Shown: positions 18,299 through 27,231 of the stretch, piece by piece
Position numbering within the stretch: position 1 is the first letter of the stretch
How the letters are laid out: every line of letters begins with the position of its first letter
Origin: Nitrosomonadaceae bacterium
GTDB taxonomy: Bacteria > Pseudomonadota > Gammaproteobacteria > Burkholderiales > Nitrosomonadaceae
Length of the DNA stretch: 39,562 nucleotides
Direction: 5' to 3'
Assembly: GCA_030646695.1 (NCBI GenBank)
Contig: JAUSLF010000071.1
Coordinates: 1 to 39,562, forward strand
The notes under the pieces: generated by a model
What the model was told of the DNA's origin: nothing
The model's database searches: none
What the model saw: only the letters and a program-made list of their open reading frames with translations
Translations under genes and position numbers: made by a program

Positions 18299-19465
18299 AT
18301 GTTCGAAATCATGGATACACAAACACAGGAAGCGGTCATAAAAGTTATCGGTGTCGGTGGTTGTGGTGGTAACGCGGTGGATCACATGATCCAGAACGGC
18401 GTGCAGGGCGTTGAGTTCATTTGCGCCAATACCGACGCGCAGGCGTTGAAGCGTAATCAGGCGCGCACCTTGTTGCAATTGGGATCGACCATTACCAAGG
18501 GGCTGGGCGCCGGGGCCAATCCCGAAATCGGACGTGAAGCGGCTTTGGAAGATCGCGATCGTATTGCCGAACTGATCGAAGGTGCGGATATGCTGTTCGT
18601 CACTGCCGGAATGGGCGGTGGTACCGGCACCGGTGCCGCGCCAGTGGTGGCACAGGTGGCGAAAGAAATGGGCATTCTCACCGTGGCGGTAGTGACAAAA
18701 CCATTTGCATTTGAGGGTAAGCGCCTGAAAGCGGCGCAGGCTGGAATGGAAGCGCTGTCGCAGCATGTCGATTCGCTGATCGTGATCCCCAACGACAAGC
18801 TGATGATGGTGCTGGGGGAGGATATCAGTATGCTGGATGCATTCAAGGCCGCCAACAACGTGCTATATGGCGCAGTTGCCGGAATTGCAGAGGTTATCAA
18901 CTGTCCGGGTCTGGTCAATGTAGACTTTGCTGATGTGAAAACAGTAATGTCGGAAATGGGGGTAGCGATGATGGGTTCCGCATTCGCCTCGGGCATAGAC
19001 CGCGCCCGCGTGGCAGCAGAGCAGGCGGTATCAAGTCCTCTGCTGGAAGACTTGAATCTCTCTGGGGCACGCGGGGTGCTGGTAAACATTACTGCCAGTT
19101 CGGGAATGAAGATGCGGGAAGTTCATGAAGTGATGAGTACCATCAAAGACTTTACCGCTGAAGATGCGACTGTAATTGTCGGCACCGTAATTGACGAGAG
19201 CATGGGGGACAACCTAAGGGTTACCATGGTGGCGACTGGGCTGGGTGGAGTGATCGGCCGTACTCAGCCAAAGCCGTTAAGCATTATTCACACCCGCACC
19301 GGGACCGACGATGCAGCGTTGGTGGATGCGGTGAACTGGAAGGAACTGGAGATTCCCGCCGCGATCCGCACCAACAGAAGGTACGATGCGACCGTGGAGG
19401 CGATGAAGCAATCCGGAGTGGATGTGCTGGACATCCCGGCGTTCCTGCGGAAGCAGGCTGATTGA
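18299..19465 (+). CDS. ftsZ: Cell division GTPase FtsZ
   Basis: FtsZ is the tubulin-like GTPase that forms the cytokinetic ring. The 388-residue protein has the nucleotide-binding IKVIGVGGCGGNAVDHM (about 14-30), the signature FVTAGMGGGTGTGAAP (about 100-115), the T7 loop NVDFADVKTVM (about 203-213), and after a variable linker the conserved C-terminal peptide DVLDIPAFLRKQ that binds FtsA and ZipA. The strong AAGGAG ribosome site suits its high expression. It closes the dcw run; the lpxC gene that often follows in relatives is not here. Confidence 0.98.
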   Translation: MFEIMDTQTQEAVIKVIGVGGCGGNAVDHMIQNGVQGVEFICANTDAQALKRNQARTLLQLGSTITKGLGAGANPEIGREAALEDRDRIAELIEGADMLFVTAGMGGGTGTGAAPVVAQVAKEMGILTVAVVTKPFAFEGKRLKAAQAGMEALSQHVDSLIVIPNDKLMMVLGEDISMLDAFKAANNVLYGAVAGIAEVINCPGLVNVDFADVKTVMSEMGVAMMGSAFASGIDRARVAAEQAVSSPLLEDLNLSGARGVLVNITASSGMKMREVHEVMSTIKDFTAEDATVIVGTVIDESMGDNLRVTMVATGLGGVIGRTQPKPLSIIHTRTGTDDAALVDAVNWKELEIPAAIRTNRRYDATVEAMKQSGVDVLDIPAFLRKQAD

Positions 19466-19781
19466 TGAGGGTTGATTAAGGGATGGCTGCCGTATTGTGG
19501 CAGCAGGGTAGAGCATTTCTAGGCGGTCGATCGCATTAGGAGCCAAACGCCAGAGCATGCTGATGCCTGAATCCTGCTGTGTTTCCGGGATGCGAAGCCA
19601 GTCGCGCCGCTTGGCGCCACTCTGCAGATCGCGAGAACTCATACGGCAACGCGAACTTCGCCGCCTGCGCTATCAGCTTGAGGATGCTCCACGTCTACAG
19701 AAGAGACGGCATGAAGGGAATCGTTTATGCGTTCTGGCGCCGCTGCACCATCTGCTTCAGCGAATATATTGCGCATCCCGT
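19466..19781. other. Gap without a convincing gene at the usual lpxC position
   Basis: Frames of 78-91 codons on the plus strand (19557-19832, 19579-19815) have no family resemblance. On the minus strand a 53-codon stretch (19694 down to a TAA at 19536) reads like protein (LIAQAAKFALPYEFSRSAEW) but lacks a start, and may be the tail of a decayed gene. A hairpin, GCTGCC 19486-19491 with GGCAGC 19499-19504, lies just after ftsZ without a T-run; it might act as a weak terminator. Confidence 0.4.
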
Positions 19782-20258
19782 TTACTCGCGCGCCATATCA
19801 GATTTTCTTCTCTGACCAGCTTGCTTCTTTAGCAGTGATTCGATCGCGGTTTTTAGTGGCGATTCCGGCAACCCTGCAGCCAGTTGACTCATGCTTTCCA
19901 TGCCAGCCAGCCCCATTTTAAGGTTTTTGTTGCCTATATTGCCCATTTTGCCAACATAGTTATGTGCTTGCACGGCAACCCGAATTGCAGTAACCTCATG
20001 ACCCTTCTGCTGGAATTTTAATAATAGCGACGGCGAGATTTGTTTTAATTTTGCCGCAATTGCGCCGCTATTCGCGTATAGAGCCAAGTTTCCCTCGGAA
20101 AGTCTGCCCAAAGTGCAGTGTCTTGCCAATTGAGGTGGAGCGATTTCCACGAATGTTTGCTGCATCAGGCTCAATTGTTTCGCTTGAGCGAACAATCCAA
20201 GCTGATCTACTGCTGCGCCAAGGGTGGCGAGGTAAAAATTGATCTTGCGTGCGGTCAT
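19782..20258 (-). CDS. DUF721 / DciA-like protein
   Basis: The 158-residue product matches the DUF721 family: APPQLARHCTLGRLSEGNLA, LYANSGAIAAKLKQISPSLL and LLKFQQKGHEVTAIRVAVQ follow the family pattern. DciA, in the same family, loads the replicative helicase DnaB in bacteria that lack DnaC. Whether this shorter betaproteobacterial member is the functional DciA cannot be told from the sequence. The C-terminal third is basic (KKQAGQRRK) and probably disordered. It diverges from the M23 peptidase gene with 26 bases between the starts, so each promoter must overlap the other gene's leader or coding start. Confidence 0.8.
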   Translation of the reverse strand: MTARKINFYLATLGAAVDQLGLFAQAKQLSLMQQTFVEIAPPQLARHCTLGRLSEGNLALYANSGAIAAKLKQISPSLLLKFQQKGHEVTAIRVAVQAHNYVGKMGNIGNKNLKMGLAGMESMSQLAAGLPESPLKTAIESLLKKQAGQRRKSDMARE

Positions 20259-20284
20259 GGCTGAACGAAAATTTAGGAAATAAG

Positions 20285-21202
20285 ATGAATGTTATTCTAG
20301 TTTCCAGTAATTTGGTAAGAGCAAGAACCCTGACCCTGAACGGCATGCATCTGGCGTTGCTGGCAGGGGCACTCTCCCTGGTTATCGTAGTGCTGGCACT
20401 GGGGTTGAATCATCTTTCGTTGCGCTATGCGGACAAGATAGACAGCCCCTCCCTCCGATCCCTGGTATTGAGCGTACAGCAGGAGGAGCACCAGAAAAAC
20501 CAATCATACCTGCGCGATAGCTTGAATGCCATGGCTGTCAGAATGGGACAAATGCAGGCGCAACTATTGCGGCTCGATAGCCTGGGCGAGCGTCTGGCTG
20601 AACTATCCGGCATCAAGCCCCAGGAATTTCTGTTTAATCAAACTCTGGGACAAGGGGGTGCGATTTCCACCCTGCCGTCACAGGATATTTCATTTGATGA
20701 ATTTAACAGAAAAATGAATGAGCTGTCGCTTACATTGAATGATCGCACCGATAAGCTGGGTGCGCTCGACACCTTTCTGCTGCAAGATAGACTCAAGAAA
20801 AAAACGCTACCGACCCTCGCACCTGTAGAAGCAAGATGGTTTACTTCCGGTTTTGGCTTGCGCATTGACCCTTTCACAGGAAAAAGCGCCTTTCATGAAG
20901 GGGTTGATTTCATCGCTGAGATCGGGACACCCGTCATGGCTGCGGCAGGCGGCGTGGTAGTCTACTCTGACTATCATCCCGAATATGGTAACATGATCGA
21001 CATTGACCACGGCAATGATCTCGTCAGCCGCTATGCCCATGCCGCCAAGCGCTTGGTCAAACCAGGGCAAGTGGTATTACGGGGACAGAAGATCGCAGAA
21101 GTGGGGAGTACCGGCCGTTCCACCGGACCGCACCTTCATTTTGAAGTCAGACACAGAGGCCTGCCGCAGAATCCAACGCGATTCTTGAAAGCACCCGGCT
21201 GA
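20285..21202 (+). CDS. M23 family metallopeptidase, membrane-anchored
   Basis: A probable zinc endopeptidase or amidase-activator acting on periplasmic peptidoglycan. The 305-residue protein has a membrane segment at about 22-42, a helical region likely to form a coiled coil (about 55-175), and a C-terminal LytM domain with the zinc ligands H204 and D208 (FHEGVDF) and H283/H285 (GPHLHFEV), so it looks catalytically competent. I chose ATG 20285 because AGGA (about 20274) precedes it; a longer in-frame start at 20249 would overlap dciA. A strong terminator follows. Confidence 0.9.
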   Translation: MNVILVSSNLVRARTLTLNGMHLALLAGALSLVIVVLALGLNHLSLRYADKIDSPSLRSLVLSVQQEEHQKNQSYLRDSLNAMAVRMGQMQAQLLRLDSLGERLAELSGIKPQEFLFNQTLGQGGAISTLPSQDISFDEFNRKMNELSLTLNDRTDKLGALDTFLLQDRLKKKTLPTLAPVEARWFTSGFGLRIDPFTGKSAFHEGVDFIAEIGTPVMAAAGGVVVYSDYHPEYGNMIDIDHGNDLVSRYAHAAKRLVKPGQVVLRGQKIAEVGSTGRSTGPHLHFEVRHRGLPQNPTRFLKAPG

Positions 21203-21223
21203 GTCGATTGATGATCTGCTGTG

Positions 21224-21259
21224 GGGGTGAGGCCGAAAACCTCACCCCTTTGTTTTTTT
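21224..21259 (+). terminator. Rho-independent terminator after the M23 gene
   Basis: GGGGTGAGG (21224-21232) pairs perfectly with CCTCACCCC (21240-21248) around a seven-base loop, followed by TTTGTTTTTTT. It lies only 35 bases before the secA start. Confidence 0.95.
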
Positions 21260-21293
21260 GGCGACTGTTTAAACAGAATTTTTTCGAGATTTT

Positions 21294-24020
21294 ATGCTGA
21301 ATAATCTGCTCAAGAAAGTCTTCGGCAGCCGTAATGATCGGCTGATCAAACAATATTTCCAGACGGTGGGTGCGATTAACTCGCTGGAGCCTGCGATGGC
21401 GGCGCTGACTGATGCTGAGTTGCGCACCAAAACCGATGAGTTCAAGCAACGCATTGCTAACGGAGAGACCCTGGATGCTTTGTTGCCAGAGGTGTTTGCA
21501 GTAGTGCGCGAGGCTAGCAAACGGGTGCTGGGAATGCGCCATTTCGGTGTGCAGTTGATAGGTGGCATGGTGCTGCATAACGGCAAGATTGCCGAGATGC
21601 GGACGGGGGAGGGCAAAACGCTGATGGCGACTTTGCCATCCTATCTCAATGCTTTGGCTGGCAAAGGCGTGCACCTGGTAACGGTGAACGATTACCTGGC
21701 CAAGCGCGATGCTGAGTGGATGGGGCGCATCTACCAATTCCTCGGCATCAGTGTGGGCGTGATTCTCTCGCAAATGGAGCACGGCGACAAACAGGCCGCC
21801 TACGCTGCCGACATCACCTACGGTACCAACAACGAATTTGGTTTCGATTACCTGCGCGACAATATGGTGAATCACCCTGCCGAACGGGTGCAACGTCACC
21901 TCAACTATGCAATTGTTGACGAAGTCGATTCAATTTTGATCGACGAAGCGCGTACGCCATTGATTATTTCCGGCCAGGCGGAGGGGAGTTCCGAAGTTTA
22001 CACACGCATGAACGCGCTGATTCCAAAACTTGTTCGTCAGGAAAAAGAGAATAGTCCCGGTGATTTCAGCGTGGATGAAAAAGCGCAGCAGGTGCTGCTG
22101 AGCGAGGCAGGTTTTGAACATGTAGAAAAGCTGCTTGCCCAAGCCGGGCTGCTCTCACCAGGAACCAGTCTCTATGATCCCAGCAATATTAATCTGGTTC
22201 ATCATCTCTACGCAGCGTTGCGCGCCCACGCTCTATTTCACCTTGACCAGCATTATGTGGTGCAGAACAACGAAGTGGTTATTGTGGATGAATTTACCGG
22301 ACGGCTCATGTCCGGCAGACGCTGGTCGGAAGGGTTGCATCAGGCGGTAGAGGCGAAGGAAGGTGTTCCGATCCAGAAGGAAAACCAGACACTTGCTTCG
22401 ATCACTTTTCAGAATTATTTCCGCATGTATCAGAAGCTGGCCGGCATGACTGGCACGGCGGATACCGAGGCTTACGAATTTCAGCAAATCTATGGGCTGG
22501 AGACCGTGATCGTTCCAACCCATCGTCCGATGATTCGTGACGATCGCATGGACCAGGTGTTCCGCACCGCAGACGAGAAGAACCGCGCCATCATTGCAGA
22601 CATCAAAGACTGCTACCAGCGTGGCCAACCGGTTCTGGTCGGCACTACTTCAATCGAAAGCAATGAATTTCTGTCCGGATTATTGACCCAGGAAAAGCTG
22701 CCACATCAGGTGCTGAATGCCAAGCAGCACGCACGCGAAGCAGAAATCGTTACCCAGGCTGGGCGCCCGAAGATGGTTACTATCGCCACCAACATGGCCG
22801 GACGGGGTACCGACATCGTGCTGGGTGGCAACCCGGAGCCAGAGATCGACCGCATCCGCTTGGACGAGAATCTCGGCGAACCGGCCAAGGCAGAGCGTAT
22901 TGCCGAGTTGCGTGCGCAATGGCAACTGCTCCACGATGAGGTACTCAAGCAAGGGGGGCTACACATCATTGGCACCGAACGGCATGAATCCCGCCGGGTG
23001 GATAACCAGTTGCGTGGACGTTCCGGGCGTCAGGGCGACCCTGGCTCCAGCCGTTTTTATCTTTCGCTGGAAGACCCGCTTTTGCGTATCTTCGCTTCCG
23101 ACCGCGTAGCAAGCATCATGCAGCGCCTCAACATGCCGGAGGGCGAGGCCATCGAACATCCGTGGGTCACGCGCGCCATTGAGAACGCCCAGCGCAAAGT
23201 GGAGGCCCGCAACTTCGATATGCGCAAGCAATTGCTGGAATACGATGATGTCGCCAACGATCAGCGCAAGGTGATTTATCAGCAGCGTAATGAGCTAATG
23301 GAGTCACAAGACATTTCGGAGACGATCACGGCAATGCGCGAGGATGTGCTGAGTAATTTTATTGGCCTCTATATCCCGCCGCAAAGCGTTGAGGAACAAT
23401 GGGACGTACCAGGGCTGGAAAAGGCGCTGGCCGCCGAATATCAGCTACATTTACCGTTGCACGAGTGGCTGGAAAAGGAGCCTGGTCTACATGAAGAGAA
23501 TTTACTTCAGCGTGTTGCCGAGGTGGTACACGAGCATTATCAGAGCAAGGTGCAGCAGGTCGGTGCCAATGTCATGCACCATTATGAACGCGCGGTGATG
23601 CTGCAAAGCCTCGATACCCACTGGCGCGAGCATTTGGCAGCGCTAGATCATTTGCGCCAGGGCATCCATTTGCGCGGTTATGCACAGAAGAATCCAAAAC
23701 AGGAATACAAGCGCGAAGCTTTCGACCTGTTCACCACCATGCTGGAAGAAATCAAGGCCGAAGTCACCAGGATACTCATGACGGTCCAGATCAGAAGTGA
23801 GCAACAGGTGGAAGAAGTAGCGGAAGCACCACAGCCGCCAGTGAACATTCAGTATCACCATGCGGCTTATGAGGAAGCATTGGGGGAGGATGGTGAGCGC
23901 GAGGACAGACAGGAGAAGCACCAGCCGTTCGTGCGACAAAGCGGCAAGGTTGGTCGCAATGATCCATGCCCGTGCGGGTCAGGGAAAAAGTATAAGCAGT
24001 GTCACGGCAAACTGAATTAA
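21294..24020 (+). CDS. secA: Preprotein translocase ATPase SecA
   Basis: SecA is the motor that pushes unfolded preproteins through SecYEG. The 908-residue protein has the Walker A loop [13 protein letters not shown] (about 102-114), the DEAD-type [17 protein letters not shown] (about 204-220), the preprotein-binding domain, the second motor domain with [17 protein letters not shown] and [20 protein letters not shown] followed by [16 protein letters not shown], and the C-terminal zinc-binding tail [15 protein letters not shown] that binds SecB and lipids. Length is typical. ATG 21294 matches the usual SecA start ([13 protein letters not shown] follows). A perfect palindrome, CTGTTTAAACAG, lies at 21265-21276 in its short leader. 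Confidence 0.98.
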   Translation: MLNNLLKKVFGSRNDRLIKQYFQTVGAINSLEPAMAALTDAELRTKTDEFKQRIANGETLDALLPEVFAVVREASKRVLGMRHFGVQLIGGMVLHNGKIAEMRTGEGKTLMATLPSYLNALAGKGVHLVTVNDYLAKRDAEWMGRIYQFLGISVGVILSQMEHGDKQAAYAADITYGTNNEFGFDYLRDNMVNHPAERVQRHLNYAIVDEVDSILIDEARTPLIISGQAEGSSEVYTRMNALIPKLVRQEKENSPGDFSVDEKAQQVLLSEAGFEHVEKLLAQAGLLSPGTSLYDPSNINLVHHLYAALRAHALFHLDQHYVVQNNEVVIVDEFTGRLMSGRRWSEGLHQAVEAKEGVPIQKENQTLASITFQNYFRMYQKLAGMTGTADTEAYEFQQIYGLETVIVPTHRPMIRDDRMDQVFRTADEKNRAIIADIKDCYQRGQPVLVGTTSIESNEFLSGLLTQEKLPHQVLNAKQHAREAEIVTQAGRPKMVTIATNMAGRGTDIVLGGNPEPEIDRIRLDENLGEPAKAERIAELRAQWQLLHDEVLKQGGLHIIGTERHESRRVDNQLRGRSGRQGDPGSSRFYLSLEDPLLRIFASDRVASIMQRLNMPEGEAIEHPWVTRAIENAQRKVEARNFDMRKQLLEYDDVANDQRKVIYQQRNELMESQDISETITAMREDVLSNFIGLYIPPQSVEEQWDVPGLEKALAAEYQLHLPLHEWLEKEPGLHEENLLQRVAEVVHEHYQSKVQQVGANVMHHYERAVMLQSLDTHWREHLAALDHLRQGIHLRGYAQKNPKQEYKREAFDLFTTMLEEIKAEVTRILMTVQIRSEQQVEEVAEAPQPPVNIQYHHAAYEEALGEDGEREDRQEKHQPFVRQSGKVGRNDPCPCGSGKKYKQCHGKLN

Positions 24021-24311
24021 CTGCAGCAGATATTTGATGGTTGCGTTTCCAAACGTCACCGAAAAATACACCGCGACTGCCCCATCGAGAGGGCTTACGG
24101 GCGTGCCGCCGCGTCCAACTCTTCGCCGTTCATATCGATCACCCTCACTTGCGTCGTAGTCGATTCCGGCCGCACATTAGAATCCGATCCCCTTGGGAAA
24201 TGGTTCGGCCGGTGAATATGGGTTTCGGGGTATAATCCAATACCGACGCATTAACCACTTCTGGCTCGGCGATTTTAATCACTCTCGCCGGCCACGTCCG
24301 CAACAACACTC
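24021..24311. other. Gap between secA and the RNB gene, possible gene relic on the minus strand
   Basis: No intact gene is present. On the minus strand, a frame from GTG 24282 begins VIKIAEPEVVNASVLDY and reads as plausible protein to about 24190. The neighbouring frame reads VRPESTTTQVRVIDMNGEEL from 24175 to a TAA at 24095. A frameshifted remnant of one gene would explain both, but I do not recognise the family. Confidence 0.3.
24231..24236 (+). promoter_or_regulatory. Consensus -10 box upstream of the RNB gene
   Basis: A perfect TATAAT, 76 bases before the ATG at 24312. No good -35 element is seen 16-18 bases upstream, so an activator may be needed or the match may be chance. Confidence 0.4.
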
Positions 24312-26168
24312 ATGAATGTTTTTTACGAAGAGGAAGGCGTTTTCAAGGTGGGCGCCATCCTTGCCGACAACACGACTTCACTGCAAGTAGAAGCACCTCA
24401 CGGTAAGCGCTCGAAAATCAAGGTTGCGTCGGTACTGCTGCGGTTTGATGCGCCACCTCTGTCTGAATTCATGCATTTTGCACAAAAAACGGCAGACGAC
24501 CTGGATCTGAACTTCCTCTGGGAGTGTTGCGTGAGCGATGCTGAGTTTGCTAGCGATGCTCTGGCTGCAGATTATTTTGGTCATTTGCCCAACCCGGTGG
24601 AGGCAGCGGCAGTACTGATACGGTTGCATGCGGCACCGATGTATTTCTATAAAAAAGGCCGGGGACGATATAAAGCCGCGCCACCAGAAGCGCTCAAGGC
24701 AGCGCTCGCCAGTCAGGAAAAAAAACGCCTCCAGGCAGAACAACAATCTCGTTATGTGAAGTTGTTAGCAGCATTCACCTTGCCGGATGAGTTCAGGCCG
24801 CTGTTGACCGAACTGCTCTACCGGCCCGACAAGAATACGGTTGAATGGAAGGCGCTGGATGCTGCTTGTACTGCAGCCAAACTAAACGTTCCCAGGCTGC
24901 TGGAGAAATGCGGTGCAATACCATCCTCGCATGATTATCATTTCAACCGATTTCTGCTGGAGTATTTTCCAGAAGGTACAGGCTTCGGCCCGCTCGACAC
25001 AGACGGTGAACTGAGTGATCCGGCAGATTTGCCGGTGGCGGATGTGGCTGTTTTCAGCATAGACGATGCCACCACCACCGAAATTGATGATGCTTTTTCA
25101 GTTACACCGTTGACTCTTGGCAGCTTTCGCATCGGCATCCACATTGCCGCTCCTGCTTTGGGGATTGCGCCAGGATCACCTCTGGACAGAGTGGTGGCAA
25201 AACGCCTTTCTACCGTCTACCTGCCGGGCAACAAGATCACCATGTTGCCGGAAGCTGTGATACATCACTACACGCTGGGCGAAGAGCGTTTGTGCCCAGT
25301 GCTTTCAATGTATCTCGACGTGGCAGATGACTTCACCATAACTGCCACGCACAGCCGCATCGAGCAGGTGAGAGTCGCCGCAAACCTGCGACACGACACG
25401 CTGGAGCAACATTTTAACGAATACACCCTGGCAAGTGACAATCTCGATCATCCTTTCGGCAAAGAACTGCGGGCGCTATGGAATTTCGCCGGCAAGATGG
25501 AGGCATTGCGCGGCAAGGCCAGCGACAGCAATAACGAGAAAATCGATTACAGCTTTAATGTTAAAGATGATCACGTCATTATCAGCGAGCGCCGACGTGG
25601 TTCGCCGATCGACAAGGTGGTGGCGGAGCTGATGATTTACGTCAATGCCGAATGGGGTAAGCAGCTGGCCGATGGCGGTGTCGCCGGTATCTATCGCAAC
25701 CAGAGCGGCGGCAAAGTGAGAATGAGCACCTCTCCTGCGCCACACCAGGGTTTGGGTGTTTCTCAGTATGCCTGGACCAGTTCACCGTTGCGGCGCTATG
25801 TGGATCTCATTAATCAGCGGCAACTAATCGCGCTGCTGCGTAGAGAAACACCGCCCTACACCAGAGAAAGCGATGATCTGTTGCTGGCGATGCGGGATTT
25901 TGAGGCGATTTACGAGGCCTATGGGGATTTCCAGCGTGGCATGGAGCGTTATTGGTGCCTGCGCTGGCTATTGCAGGAAAATATCAATACAACTGGTGCG
26001 CAGGTACTCAAGGAGAATCTGGTGAAATTGGATCGCCTGCCGCTGGTGATACGGGTACCCTCGTTGCCGGATATGTCGCCGGAAACGTATGTTGAGGTGG
26101 AGATTTCTCAGGTTGATTTACTGGATCTCACATGCAACGCAAGATTCCTGCGTAAACTGGAAACCTAA
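24312..26168 (+). CDS. RNB-domain exoribonuclease (RNase II/R family)
   Basis: A probable 3'-5' exoribonuclease of the RNase II superfamily. The 618-residue protein has the catalytic RNB signature SIDDATTTEIDDAFS (residues about 249-263) with the conserved aspartates that bind Mg, followed by IGIHIAAPALGI, YLPGNKITMLPE and the late TSSPLRRYVDLINQRQLIAL (about 495-515). The first 240 residues form a family-specific region without obvious cold-shock repeats, and the S1 end is short, so it is neither a standard Rnb nor Rnr; this variant type occurs next to aroE and mtgA in betaproteobacteria. Substrate preference cannot be inferred. Confidence 0.9.
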   Translation: MNVFYEEEGVFKVGAILADNTTSLQVEAPHGKRSKIKVASVLLRFDAPPLSEFMHFAQKTADDLDLNFLWECCVSDAEFASDALAADYFGHLPNPVEAAAVLIRLHAAPMYFYKKGRGRYKAAPPEALKAALASQEKKRLQAEQQSRYVKLLAAFTLPDEFRPLLTELLYRPDKNTVEWKALDAACTAAKLNVPRLLEKCGAIPSSHDYHFNRFLLEYFPEGTGFGPLDTDGELSDPADLPVADVAVFSIDDATTTEIDDAFSVTPLTLGSFRIGIHIAAPALGIAPGSPLDRVVAKRLSTVYLPGNKITMLPEAVIHHYTLGEERLCPVLSMYLDVADDFTITATHSRIEQVRVAANLRHDTLEQHFNEYTLASDNLDHPFGKELRALWNFAGKMEALRGKASDSNNEKIDYSFNVKDDHVIISERRRGSPIDKVVAELMIYVNAEWGKQLADGGVAGIYRNQSGGKVRMSTSPAPHQGLGVSQYAWTSSPLRRYVDLINQRQLIALLRRETPPYTRESDDLLLAMRDFEAIYEAYGDFQRGMERYWCLRWLLQENINTTGAQVLKENLVKLDRLPLVIRVPSLPDMSPETYVEVEISQVDLLDLTCNARFLRKLET

Positions 26169-26187
26169 CCATGTGACAAGCGTGCCG

Positions 26188-26217
26188 TTGTTGCTTACAA
26201 TGGGCGCGACGTAAAAT
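26188..26217 (+). promoter_or_regulatory. Probable promoter of the TonB-like gene
   Basis: TTGTTG (26188-26193) and TAAAAT (26212-26217) with an 18-base spacer. Transcription would start near 26224, about 28 bases before the proposed TTG start. Confidence 0.5.
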
Positions 26218-26251
26218 ATTCTCAGGCTTAATTCTCAAACTCGCTAGTACG

Positions 26252-27169
26252 TTGGCCGCCACACCAAATAGACCAGATTTCAATCTCGCCATATTCCACA
26301 GCTGGCTGCTTGATCCATCATCACGCCTGAATGTGGCGATACTGCTGTCATTGATTTTTCATGCAGTTGTATTGTTTGGCGTTACCTTCAAGCTTCCGTC
26401 TGCAAAAATCGACAAAGCTGCAACAACACTGGAAGTGGTACTGGTCAATAGTAAATCCGCCTCAAAACCGCACAAGGCAAATACCCTGGCGCAGGCCAAC
26501 CTGGATGGTGGCGGCAACACTGACGACAACCGCCGCGCCAAGACACCCTTTCCACTATTGCCGGAGCACAAGCAACCGGTCGATGTGGCCAATGCCAAAC
26601 AAAAGACTGAGCAACTCGAACAGGAAGCAAAAAGGCTGATGACTACGGTCAATAGCAAGCGCGACGTCCATCAACCCGATCTTCAGTCAGAGCAGCTGGT
26701 ACAGAGACAGGACACGCCCAATACCACTGATCTGATGCAGCGCAGCCTTGAGATTACACGCTTGGAGGCGCAGATCGCCAAGGACTATGATGCCTATCAG
26801 AAGCGCCCAAAACGAAGATTCATCGGTGCTCGTGCACAGGAATACCGCTTTGCCCGCTATGTCGAAGACTGGCGGGCAAAGGTGGAGCGGGTTGGAAATC
26901 TGAATTATCCCGAAGCTGCCAAGCGGGAAAAGCTGTTTGGAAACCTGCAACTCACCGTCAGCATCAAGTCTGATGGCAGCCTGGAGTCGGTTGAAATCAA
27001 CCGCTCCTCAGGCAAAAAGATTCTGGATGAGGCAGCGATACGCATTGTAAAACTCGCCGGGCAGAACGGCTTCGCTCCTTTTCCGCCTGACATCAGTCAA
27101 GATACCGACATCCTGCATATCACCCGTACCTGGGTATTTACCCGCTCGGACGAGCTGTTGAGCGAATAA
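26252..27169 (+). CDS. TonB C-terminal domain protein
   Basis: The layout is that of TonB-type energy transducers: a short cytoplasmic start, one membrane segment (about residues 27-45, VAILLSLIFHAVVLFGVTF), a long polar periplasmic stretch with a charged helix (about 110-180), and a C-terminal TonB domain (about 205-300) with NYPEAAKREKLFGNLQLTVS, VEINRSSGKKILDEAAIRIV and FAPFPPDI. TonB proteins couple the proton-motive force to outer-membrane receptors through ExbB/ExbD, which are not nearby. No ATG fits; TTG 26252 is the best start I can find, without a clear ribosome site, so the true start is uncertain. Confidence 0.85.
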   Translation: MAATPNRPDFNLAIFHSWLLDPSSRLNVAILLSLIFHAVVLFGVTFKLPSAKIDKAATTLEVVLVNSKSASKPHKANTLAQANLDGGGNTDDNRRAKTPFPLLPEHKQPVDVANAKQKTEQLEQEAKRLMTTVNSKRDVHQPDLQSEQLVQRQDTPNTTDLMQRSLEITRLEAQIAKDYDAYQKRPKRRFIGARAQEYRFARYVEDWRAKVERVGNLNYPEAAKREKLFGNLQLTVSIKSDGSLESVEINRSSGKKILDEAAIRIVKLAGQNGFAPFPPDISQDTDILHITRTWVFTRSDELLSE

Positions 27170-27174
27170 TCAAC

Positions 27175-27196
27175 GCAGCTTCCAACCTGGAGCTGC
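27175..27196 (+). other. Hairpin between the TonB-like gene and aroE
   Basis: GCAGCTTCCA and TGGAGCTGC pair with one bulged base around the loop ACC. No T-run follows; TTGACA starts at 27197, so it may border the aroE promoter, though no good -10 follows. Confidence 0.35.
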
Positions 27197-27231
27197 TTGA
27201 CACTGCAGTACTAACCACTAATCATTACGTT

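Noticed and set aside
19557-19832. 91-codon plus-strand frame between ftsZ and dciA
   Set aside because: Leu/Arg-rich composition without motif, and its end overlaps the well-supported dciA-like gene.
27175-27196. Hairpin as a terminator of the TonB-like gene
   Set aside because: It has a bulge and no following T-run; kept only as an unassigned hairpin.
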